A stretch of DNA of 64,000 nt, taken from AWTP1-13 sp041288195. GTDB taxonomy: Bacteria; Pseudomonadota; Alphaproteobacteria; Rhizobiales; Hyphomicrobiaceae. Each line of letters begins with the position of its first letter. Position 1 is the first letter of the stretch. Both the position numbers and the translations under genes were made by a program. Positions 1 through 6,678 of the stretch are shown piece after piece. Under the pieces are notes generated by a model. The model ran no database searches and had not been told where the DNA came from. It saw only the letters and a list, made by a program, of their open reading frames with translations. The stretch is taken from contig JBGGME010000210.1 in assembly GCA_041288195.1 (NCBI GenBank), forward strand, positions 1-64,000, read 5' to 3'.

Positions 1-70
1 CGCTTCGCCATCGGATGCCAGCCGTCGTTTGTCACCCGCGCACTGCCGCGCACAACCAAGGACCCGTCAC

Positions 71-853
71 ATGTCGCGCTTCAAAGGAAGGATCGCAATC
101 GTCACCGGCGCCGCCAGCGGCATAGGCAAGGAGATCGCCATCCGCCTTGCTGCTGAAGGCGGTTCGCCCGTCATCGCCGATCTCAATCTCGATGCGGCGC
201 GCAAGACCGCCGAGGAGATCAAGGCCAAGCATGGCGACGCCTTCGCCGTCGCCATGAACGTGACCGACGAGGCCCAGGTCGAGAAGGGCGTTGCAGAGGT
301 GATCGCCAAGTATGGCAAGATCGACATCCTCGTCAGCAACGCCGGCATCCAGATCGTCAAGCCGCTCGTCGACTTTCCATTTGCCGATTGGAAAATGCTC
401 TTGTCGATCCATCTCGACGGCGCGTTCCTGACGACGCGCGCGTGCCTCAAGCACATGTATGCCGCCAACTACGGGCGGGTCGTCTACATGGGCTCGGTGC
501 ACTCCAAGGAAGCCTCCAAGCTCAAAGCCCCCTACGTCACGGCCAAGCACGGCCTGATCGGTCTCGCCAAGGTGCTCGCCAAGGAAGGCGCCGAGCACAA
601 CGTCACTGCCAACGTCGTCTGCCCGGGCTTCGTCCGCACGCCGCTGGTCGACAAGCAGATCCCCGAGCAGGCCAAGGAGCTGGGCATCACGGAAGCGCAG
701 GTCATCAAGGACGTCATGCTGAAGGAGACCGTCGACGGCCAGTTCACGACCACCGACGACGTCGCCGACGCCGTCCTATTCTTCGCTGCGGCCAGCAGCA
801 ACGTGATGACCGGGCAGTCCATCGTCGTCAGCCACGGCTGGTTCATGCAGTAG
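71..853 (+). CDS. bdhA: 3-hydroxybutyrate dehydrogenase (SDR family)
   Basis: NAD-dependent oxidation of D-3-hydroxybutyrate to acetoacetate in polyhydroxybutyrate/ketone-body metabolism; cytosolic. The 260-aa product has the Rossmann motif TGAASGIG near residue 12, NAG near residue 92, the catalytic Ser (MGSVHS) and Y-x-x-x-K (YVTAK), and the C-terminal TGQSIVVSHGWFMQ tail typical of bacterial HBDHs. I start at the ATG at 71 (MSRFKG). An in-frame ATG at 29 would add 14 residues without family support. A GC hairpin (855-873) follows the stop but lacks a T run. SDR substrate calls can be wrong, but the C-terminus fits HBDH well. Confidence 0.85.
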   Translation: MSRFKGRIAIVTGAASGIGKEIAIRLAAEGGSPVIADLNLDAARKTAEEIKAKHGDAFAVAMNVTDEAQVEKGVAEVIAKYGKIDILVSNAGIQIVKPLVDFPFADWKMLLSIHLDGAFLTTRACLKHMYAANYGRVVYMGSVHSKEASKLKAPYVTAKHGLIGLAKVLAKEGAEHNVTANVVCPGFVRTPLVDKQIPEQAKELGITEAQVIKDVMLKETVDGQFTTTDDVADAVLFFAAASSNVMTGQSIVVSHGWFMQ

Positions 854-1118
854 CCCTGGCCCTCAGCGCCAGGTCTCTGCTTCGGCGCGGGCTGGCTGGC
901 GAGGCGGCCGGCAGCCTAGGAAGGCAACGGGCTGGCGGCACCGGCTGCAACCGAGGTTGTAAGAACGCTGCGCCGGGTCGGCGACGATGAATTCTTGAAC
1001 ATGGTCTCCCTGGTTCAAGCGAGCCAGCCCTTGGTGATTGGTAGTGCGTCAGCCAGCTTCCGGCCCTGAAGGTGCTTGGAGCGGTCCTTGATGCCAATCG
1101 TACCTGGGATTGCCTGGC

Positions 1119-1376
1119 TCACACATTTGTATGAATTGGAGCGAAGCGGCCATAGCGTCCACGCTCTGTGCGGTTGCTCGGTTGCGCGAATGCGCTGAAT
1201 TTCTCCCTCACGTAGCGAGCGAGCGCTTCATCATCGAGGTCGTTCGGGATGAGCAGATCGAACAGAGGCACGCACTTGTCCTCTTCCTCGATGAAGGCGA
1301 TGGGGCGACCCTTGGACCAGCCTCCGCTGGGTCGGACCACGCCGACGGTGAATTGACCATTGATGTCAAGCCGCAT
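1119..1376 (-). CDS. Hypothetical protein, 85 aa, last gene of the DUF6745 operon
   Basis: I do not recognise the family. The protein is 85 aa, acidic in the middle, with no membrane segment or signal peptide (starts MRLDINGQFTVGVVRPSGG). Its start overlaps the end of the upstream 84-aa gene by 11 bases, which suggests translational coupling and supports it being a real gene. It is the promoter-distal member of a minus-strand run of small genes from 3834 down to 1119. Function unknown. Confidence 0.55.
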   Translation of the reverse strand: MRLDINGQFTVGVVRPSGGWSKGRPIAFIEEEDKCVPLFDLLIPNDLDDEALARYVREKFSAFAQPSNRTERGRYGRFAPIHTNV

Positions 1377-1620
1377 AGTCGAACTCCAATTCGTCGTTCA
1401 CATGAACCACGGCAAAGTGCTCGTCGGGGCTTTCAAGGCGCGCAAACCGGAGGGCGGCTTCGCGCGAGGTGAACACGCCAGCCTTCTTGCCCGTGTTCTC
1501 GCGAATGACCCACGATCCGCGTGCGTTCTGACCGAGTAGGAAGTAGGTCTTGCTGGCACGCGTGAGCGGCAAGTCAGTCCATCGAGGAACGGTCTCGGCG
1601 CGCTGGGCTAGAGTGGACAT
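1366..1620 (-). CDS. Hypothetical protein, 84 aa, paralogue of the protein at 3326-3622
   Basis: Small soluble protein of unknown function. Its core (YFLLGQNARGSWVIRE ... GVFTSREAALRFA) matches the 98-aa protein at 3326-3622 (HFLVGRNRCGQWVVRD ... GLFNSRSEALCFA). The two are therefore paralogues inside one operon, on either side of the DUF6745 gene. The shared pattern is a short beta-rich 'G-x-N-x-x-G-x-W-V-x-R' segment followed by a helix with S-R-x-E-A. Overlaps the next gene by 11 bases. No catalytic residues are obvious. Confidence 0.6.
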   Translation of the reverse strand: MSTLAQRAETVPRWTDLPLTRASKTYFLLGQNARGSWVIRENTGKKAGVFTSREAALRFARLESPDEHFAVVHVNDELEFDYAA

Positions 1621-1775
1621 TCAATTCTCTCCAAGTGACGTTGTTCCACGAACTGGAGATGTATTGCGAAGGCCATATGTTCTCCATGATGGCCCGCATG
1701 CTTTGTCATAGGCGGCACATAAAGAGACTTGGCTGCTCAACAGGGATGGGGCGCCTCATGATCCAGCTTGGCTCT

Positions 1776-2934
1776 CTAGGTCCTGAGCTCCAGAGCCGCG
1801 TATTGATCAGCGGTCAGACCGTAGGTCCAGGCAACAGCCTCGCGCGGCGTGCGCATCGCCGGGGGGACGCGAAGGAAGTAGCGCTTGCGTGAGCCGTCGG
1901 CCTCGGCCGTGCCGTTGACAACCTCGACGGCAGTCCACGAGCCGACGGTGACGCCGCGGAAGCTCCAGAACTTGCGCCACAGGATGCCCGTCTCATCCTT
2001 CGATACTTGCGCGACCACCCCGGTCCCCACGAAGCGTTCCGGAGTCATGATCTCGATCATGCAGTTGCGCCGGACCGGGTCAAACGTGTCGGCGACGGCG
2101 GCGGGAGTAATCCACTCCGGATGCTCGATCATCCAAGCGGGGACCTGCACTCCCTTCCAGGCGTAAGCACACCACCCATCCGCGTAGCGCAGAGCGGGGC
2201 CGTCAGGGCAATGCAGTCGTGCCCGGGCGTCGGTTCGGAGGACCGTAGGGCGCTCCGAGATCCAACAGATTTGCTCGTGTGGCACGATCCAACCGGCGCT
2301 CTTGGCTATCTTCCACAGCCCGCGCAGCGGCTGCGTCGGTTCCTGCCAGCCGAGAGCATCGTGGAGATATTCGTAGACCCCGAGCGAAGCCAAATCGTGT
2401 GGACCTACGGCGACCTCCTCGAAGCTCCATCGCGGCAGGAGACGAGGCAGACCACGCAGTCTGAGCGCCGCGTGTCTGGCTCGAACTCTGACGCGCGAAA
2501 GATTATTGCTTGCGGCCATGCCCACGACGCGATTGACAGCCGCACTCGCAGCCTTGCACCTCTCATAGCCCTCGACTGCTGTGCCGATCCGCTGGTTTCT
2601 GGTCAGGGTGGCCTCGACCACAACCTCCTTCCAGAAGACTTCGGCAAACGTCCCAACCCTCTTCTGCACCTGGTCGAAGACTTCCGCCTTCACGTTGCGG
2701 CCAATGGCATCGGCATGCGAAGCCGTCGCCAGATGCTTGGCAATGTCGAGCGGGCCACCGCACCAGACTATGCGGCGCGGAGGGGCGAGCCCTGCTGCCG
2801 CATATGCGAGGCGAATGCCTTTCCTCGGCAGTGTCGCGGTCAGCGGGCTGGCAGGACAAGTGTGCGGCTCCCCAGCGGTCCAGATAGTCGCTGAGAGCAT
2901 CCAAAGGAGAGGCTGCAGGCGAAGAGTCCGACAT
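1776..2934 (-). CDS. DUF6745 domain protein, one-base frameshift near its N-terminus
   Basis: Uncharacterised DUF6745-type protein of about 386 aa. The main frame (2900 to 1776) carries the family-like segments PPRRIVWCGGPL, an HDALGW/WIVPHE central part, LHCPDGPALRYADGW and a C-terminal TYGLTADQY. The natural N-terminus (MSDSSPAAS, ATG at 2934, GGGAGG upstream) lies in another frame. Removing one A from the AAA run (T run at 2820-2822 on the plus strand) joins PADRDTAEE directly to GIRLAYAAAGL, which fits the family. Read as it stands, only a shortened product starting at 2900 would be made. It lies 5 bases after the 120-aa gene, in the same operon. Biochemical role unknown. Confidence 0.65.
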
Positions 2935-2939
2935 GAAGG

Positions 2940-3302
2940 TCAGTCCTCCCGTGCGCTGAAGTGCTCATGGATGCCGATATCCGTCGGCTCCAGGTGCCGC
3001 TGGCGCCGGACTCGATAGGTGCCTTGCGGCAGCGTGATCGGAGCGTGCTCGTCATGCTCCAGCCGCGCCGCGTGGTTGTCGATTCGCAGATGACCAACGT
3101 AAAGGCCCGACGGGATTTCGCGCGCCAGAGCATCGTCGCGATAGAACGTGACCGAGCCAAAGATCCGGTGTCGATGTCCGGTCGCCTCGCCTTCGGCGAT
3201 GATCACCGATCCATCAGTGGCGGATTGGGTAACTCGACCCGGTTGCTGGGAGTTGTCGATCTGCTCAATCAGTATGTCGCCTTGGACCCACAGACGGGGC
3301 AT
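2940..3302 (-). CDS. Hypothetical protein, 120 aa, DUF6745-associated
   Basis: Soluble beta-rich protein of unknown function. It has a GDILIEQ opening strand, a GEATGHRHRI motif and a HDEHAPITLPQGTYRVRRQR block. Proteins with 'E-x-T-G-H-x-H' plus 'H-x-E-H-A-P-I' recur beside DUF6745 genes in my recollection, so the two are probably functional partners. The ATG at 3302 is chosen because AAAGGAGG sits eight bases upstream; an ATG at 3341 lacks this. The His-rich motifs could bind metal, but that is speculation. Confidence 0.65.
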   Translation of the reverse strand: MPRLWVQGDILIEQIDNSQQPGRVTQSATDGSVIIAEGEATGHRHRIFGSVTFYRDDALAREIPSGLYVGHLRIDNHAARLEHDEHAPITLPQGTYRVRRQRHLEPTDIGIHEHFSARED

Positions 3303-3325
3303 GACTAGACCTCCTTTGAATTCCT

Positions 3326-3622
3326 TCACGCGCCGCCGCATACGGAGCTCTGGCAGTTGCCGGCCGGGCCATTGTTTGGGCTCTCAAGAAGCTCGAGGAC
3401 GTCGGGTACCAGCACGACCGCGCCCGGAGCCTCGCCCCGCTCGCGGAACGCGAAGCACAAAGCCTCGGAACGGCTATTGAACAGGCCACCACCCCAAAGG
3501 GCTCGTTGGTCCCGAACCACCCACTGCCCGCAGCGGTTTCTGCCAACCAGGAAATGCGGCGGCTGGAAGTGTTCGCCATCCGGCTGGTTACAGTGCTGAG
3601 GCACCGTCTCGCTTGAGTTCAT
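3326..3622 (-). CDS. Hypothetical protein, 98 aa, paralogue of the protein at 1366-1620
   Basis: Small unknown protein with the core HFLVGRNRCGQWVVRD and GLFNSRSEALCFA, shared with the 84-aa protein at 1366-1620. The start codon overlaps the stop of the 71-aa gene as ATGA (3619-3622), a classic coupling arrangement. It is followed 23 bases later by the 120-aa gene. Function unknown; the coupling and the paralogue argue that it is expressed. Confidence 0.6.
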   Translation of the reverse strand: MNSSETVPQHCNQPDGEHFQPPHFLVGRNRCGQWVVRDQRALWGGGLFNSRSEALCFAFRERGEAPGAVVLVPDVLELLESPNNGPAGNCQSSVCGGA

Positions 3623-3834
3623 TTGTCGAGCGCTTCACCACGCAAGCGACGCTGACGCTGTATCTCCATTGCCGCCTGGCGCCTGCGAGATTCGACCAGC
3701 CCGCCGAGCAACTTCGAAAAGAAGCCTTTGCCCGTCCGGGGCGTGGCATTCTGCTGACCGTTCGCCGAAGCCTTGCTTGCGTCTCGCCTGGCTTGACTGA
3801 GGGCAACGGCTTGTGATGCGACGAAGGGCAACAT
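3619..3834 (-). CDS. Hypothetical protein, 71 aa, first gene of the DUF6745 operon
   Basis: Small basic protein (MLPFVASQAVALSQARRD ... FFSKLLGGLVESRRRQAAM ... EALDK) with a likely amphipathic helix in the C-terminal half. The frame stays open upstream to 4179, but the ATG at 3834 has GGAGGAG about seven bases before it, and the upstream residues look non-coding. The stop overlaps the next start (ATGA). Proteins with a similar basic C-terminal helix are common in Hyphomicrobiales; no function is known. Confidence 0.5.
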   Translation of the reverse strand: MLPFVASQAVALSQARRDASKASANGQQNATPRTGKGFFSKLLGGLVESRRRQAAMEIQRQRRLRGEALDK

Positions 3835-4018
3835 CTTCCAACTCCTCCCGCGATTCGTTGGCATCCGATGAGCCTCAAGATCTCCATCACGGCATATGAA
3901 ATCGAGAGGGACGGAACGGCTTTCGCATAAGTGCAAAATAAGTAACGACAAGCGGAACGCCGCCCCTCGTGCGGGAGTGACGCACGAAGGGCAGCGTCGG
4001 CTCGGCGCTACGCCTGGG

Positions 4019-4312
4019 TTAGAGAGAACCTCCGAGCGCGGGCGCATTGGCGCCCCTGAAGGGATGGGGCGCAGACCGGCGGGCAAGCTTGTCGTAGCAG
4101 GCCACCTGGTCAGTAGTCTCCGTGACCGCAGAACAATCTGCCGCAGCGGAAGGCCCATGCCGACTCTTGCGGTCGGCAAAGATCGTCAACGCGTTGACCG
4201 CGATGCTCATGAGGACAAGGGCGCCCAACAATGCCGCAAGCCGCACGGCCTTTGTCGGCTCCCACCCTTTGCGTTGGGCCTGTCCTCTCGGCCCAATGGC
4301 CATCGTGAACAT
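4019..4312 (-). CDS. Small single-pass membrane protein, hypothetical
   Basis: A 97-aa protein with one hydrophobic helix (about residues 23-47, AVRLAALLGALVLMSIAVNAL). A polar tail follows with CSAVTETTDQVACYDKLA, a two-cysteine pattern seen in short rhizobial exported or membrane proteins. It may start at the second Met (4303). Divergent from the kdp locus. Function not recognised. Confidence 0.5.
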   Translation of the reverse strand: MFTMAIGPRGQAQRKGWEPTKAVRLAALLGALVLMSIAVNALTIFADRKSRHGPSAAADCSAVTETTDQVACYDKLARRSAPHPFRGANAPALGGSL

Positions 4313-4752
4313 GACCGGATCTCCATGTGTTGGTGCCAGCCGCGGTGTGCGGCCGTATCAGGTAGATCGGAGCACCAACCTATGGAATCCAGGTGGAAGG
4401 CGGTTCCTGGGTATAGGAGCAGCATAAAGAGCATCGCGCGCGGAACCGCGCTCGGGCATGAGTGCACCGAGCGCTGCTGAGCAGGGCGCTGCCGCAGCCC
4501 GCCGGCCTTGGTGCCCGTCGTGCTCAAATCATTGGAACCGCCAACACGTTAGCGCGGCGGCTATATTGCAGCGCTCATTTTCCTATGGGATTCCTATGCC
4601 GGAGCCCCTCCCGGCCATCTCGATTTTATACGCGGCGATGGGCAAGTATCCGCCGCCGACGGCAGAACGTCTTTGGCCCGTTGATGTGCATCAAGATGGC
4701 GCGCACTGCCGTCTGATTGGCTGCGCATCATACATATCGCAAGGAGCAACCC
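4313..4752. other. Intergenic region upstream of kdp
   Basis: No convincing gene lies in this 440-base stretch. It contains the FNR/FixK-type box at 4681-4694 and, just before the first small gene, a good ribosome binding site (AAGGAG at 4741-4746). A KdpE-type site or riboswitch was looked for by eye and not seen. Confidence 0.5.
4681..4694. promoter_or_regulatory. FNR/FixK-type anaerobox upstream of the kdp operon
   Basis: The sequence TTGATGTGCATCAA is a perfect TTGAT-N4-ATCAA palindrome, the consensus for FNR, FixK and related CRP-family regulators in alphaproteobacteria. Its centre is 65 bases before the first start codon (4753). With activation from about -41.5, transcription would begin near 4729. 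No such regulator is encoded in this window. Confidence 0.6.
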
Positions 4753-4836
4753 ATGTTGGACGTCATCTTGTTGGCCGGCGGGCTCGGCTTGTTCGCCGTG
4801 TCCATCGCCTACGCCTTCGCTTGCGACCGTCTCTGA
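4753..4836 (+). CDS. 27-aa membrane miniprotein preceding kdpF
   Basis: Encodes a 27-residue peptide (MLDVILLAGGLGLFAVSIAY, then AFACDRL) that is almost entirely one transmembrane helix. AAGGAG lies seven bases before the ATG. Similar short peptides ending in A-C-D-R-L precede kdpF in several rhizobial kdp operons, as I recall. The stop is 11 bases before kdpF, so it is probably cotranscribed and could be a second small Kdp-associated subunit. That role is inference. Confidence 0.6.
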   Translation: MLDVILLAGGLGLFAVSIAYAFACDRL

Positions 4837-4847
4837 GGAGAGCCCCC

Positions 4848-4937
4848 ATGCTCGTCGAATATGTGCTTGGAGGCGCCGTGACCGCGGCGCTGCTCATCTA
4901 CCTCGTCTATGCCCTGCTGCGACCCGAGCAGTTCTAA
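4848..4937 (+). CDS. kdpF: K+-transporting ATPase subunit F
   Basis: 29-residue single-helix membrane peptide (MLVEYVLGGAVTAALLIYLV, YALLRPEQF). KdpF stabilises the KdpFABC high-affinity potassium pump. The 'Y-A-L-L-R-P-E-x-F' end is the family hallmark. GAGGAG lies just upstream of the ATG, and kdpA begins 12 bases after the stop. Confidence 0.85.
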   Translation: MLVEYVLGGAVTAALLIYLVYALLRPEQF

Positions 4938-4949
4938 GAGGCGCCCCCC

Positions 4950-6662
4950 ATGACTCTCATCGGCTGGATTCAGATCCTGCTCTATTGCGCCATCGTCGTG
5001 GCGCTGGTGAAGCCGCTCGGCGGCTACATGACGCGCGTCTTCAACGGCGAGCGCACATTCCTCTCGCCGGTGCTGCGCCCGGTCGAGATTGTGATCTATC
5101 GACTGGGCGGCGTCGACGCAAAGCGCGAGCAGCATTGGCTCACCTACACGGTCGCCATGCTGCTGTTCCACGTCAGCGGCTTCCTCATCCTCTACGGGCT
5201 GATGCGGTTCCAGGCCGTTCTGCCTTTCAATCCGGCCGGGCAGTCCGCAGTTGCCCCCGATCTCGCCTTCAACACGGCGGTGAGCTTCATCACCAATACC
5301 AACTGGCAGAACTACGGCGGCGAAGGCACGATGTCGTACCTCACGCAGATGCTCGGGCTGACGCACCAGAACTTCATCTCCGCCGCCACCGGCATCGTAC
5401 TGGCCGTCGCGCTCATCCGCGGCTTCGCCCGCGCGTCCATGGGCACGATCGGCAACTTCTGGGTCGATATCACCCGCTGCACGCTCTATGTCCTGCTGCC
5501 GATCTGCATTATTTACGCGCTGTTCCTCGTCTGGCAGGGCATGCCGCAGACGCTCGGCTCCTATGTCGATGCCACCACGATCGAGGGCGCCAAGCAGACC
5601 ATCGCGGTCGGCCCTGTCGCCTCGCAGGTCGCCATCAAGATGCTGGGCACCAACGGCGGCGGCTTCTTCAACGCCAACGCCGCGCATCCCTTCGAGAACC
5701 CCACGGCGCTGTCCAACTTCGTGCAGATCATCTCGATCTTCGCCATCGGCGCCGCGCTCACCAACGTGTTCGGCCGCATGGTCGGCGACAAGCGCCAGGG
5801 CTGGGCAATCCTCGCTGTGATGGGCGTGCTGTTCATCGCCGGCGTGGCCGTCTGCTACTGGGCGGAAGCGCGCGGCAATGATGCCTTCACCACCATGGGG
5901 CTCACCGGCGGCAACATGGAGGGCAAGGAGGTCCGCTTCGGCATCGTCGCCTCGGCCCTGTTCGCCGTGATCACCACCGCCGCCTCCTGCGGCGCCGTCA
6001 ACGCCATGCACGACTCGTTCACCGCGCTCGGCGGCATGATCCCGCTGATCAACATGCAGCTCGGCGAGATCATCGTCGGCGGCGTCGGCGCCGGCATGTA
6101 CGGCATCCTGCTGTTCGTCATCCTGTCGGTGTTCGTCGCCGGCCTGATGGTCGGGCGCACGCCCGAGTACGTCGGCAAGAAGATCGAGGCCAAGGAGGTC
6201 AAGATGGCCATGCTCGCCATCCTGATCCTGCCGCTGATGATCCTGGGCTGGACGGCTGTCGCCGTGGTGCTGCCCTCGGCCGTCGCGTCGATGGCGAACC
6301 CCGGTCCGCACGGCTTCACCGAGGTGCTCTACGCCTACACCTCGCAGACCGGCAACAACGGCTCGGCCTTCGCAGGTCTGACGGGCAACACGTTCTTCTA
6401 CAACGTCACGGGCGCCATCGCCATGCTGGTCGGCCGGTTCTGGATGATCATTCCAGCCATGGCCATTGCCGGCTCGCTCGCGGCCAAGAAGACGGTTCCC
6501 GCCTCCGCCGGCACCTTCCCGACCACTGGAGGCCTGTTCGTCGGGCTGGTGGTCGGCGTGATCCTCATCGTCGGCGGCCTCACCTTCTTTCCGGCGCTCG
6601 CACTCGGACCCATCGTCGAGCACTTCGCGATGACCGCCGGCACCACGTTCTCATCGAACTAA
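4950..6662 (+). CDS. kdpA: K+-transporting ATPase subunit A
   Basis: Potassium-binding, channel-like membrane subunit of the KdpFABC pump in the inner membrane. The 570-aa length is normal. Selectivity-filter-like segments can be seen: SFITNTNWQNYGGE in the first repeat, LGTNGGGFFNANAAHPFENP in the second, and a later GNNGSAFAGLTGNTFFYN. About ten hydrophobic helices. Follows kdpF by 12 bases and precedes kdpB by 16 bases in one operon. Kdp operons are usually induced by low K+ or turgor stress. Confidence 0.95.
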   Translation: MTLIGWIQILLYCAIVVALVKPLGGYMTRVFNGERTFLSPVLRPVEIVIYRLGGVDAKREQHWLTYTVAMLLFHVSGFLILYGLMRFQAVLPFNPAGQSAVAPDLAFNTAVSFITNTNWQNYGGEGTMSYLTQMLGLTHQNFISAATGIVLAVALIRGFARASMGTIGNFWVDITRCTLYVLLPICIIYALFLVWQGMPQTLGSYVDATTIEGAKQTIAVGPVASQVAIKMLGTNGGGFFNANAAHPFENPTALSNFVQIISIFAIGAALTNVFGRMVGDKRQGWAILAVMGVLFIAGVAVCYWAEARGNDAFTTMGLTGGNMEGKEVRFGIVASALFAVITTAASCGAVNAMHDSFTALGGMIPLINMQLGEIIVGGVGAGMYGILLFVILSVFVAGLMVGRTPEYVGKKIEAKEVKMAMLAILILPLMILGWTAVAVVLPSAVASMANPGPHGFTEVLYAYTSQTGNNGSAFAGLTGNTFFYNVTGAIAMLVGRFWMIIPAMAIAGSLAAKKTVPASAGTFPTTGGLFVGLVVGVILIVGGLTFFPALALGPIVEHFAMTAGTTFSSN

Positions 6663-6678
6663 CGTTGGAGCCAATCCC

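Noticed and set aside
855..873. Terminator after bdhA
   Set aside because: CCTGGC/GCCAGG can pair, but the stem is short and no T run follows.
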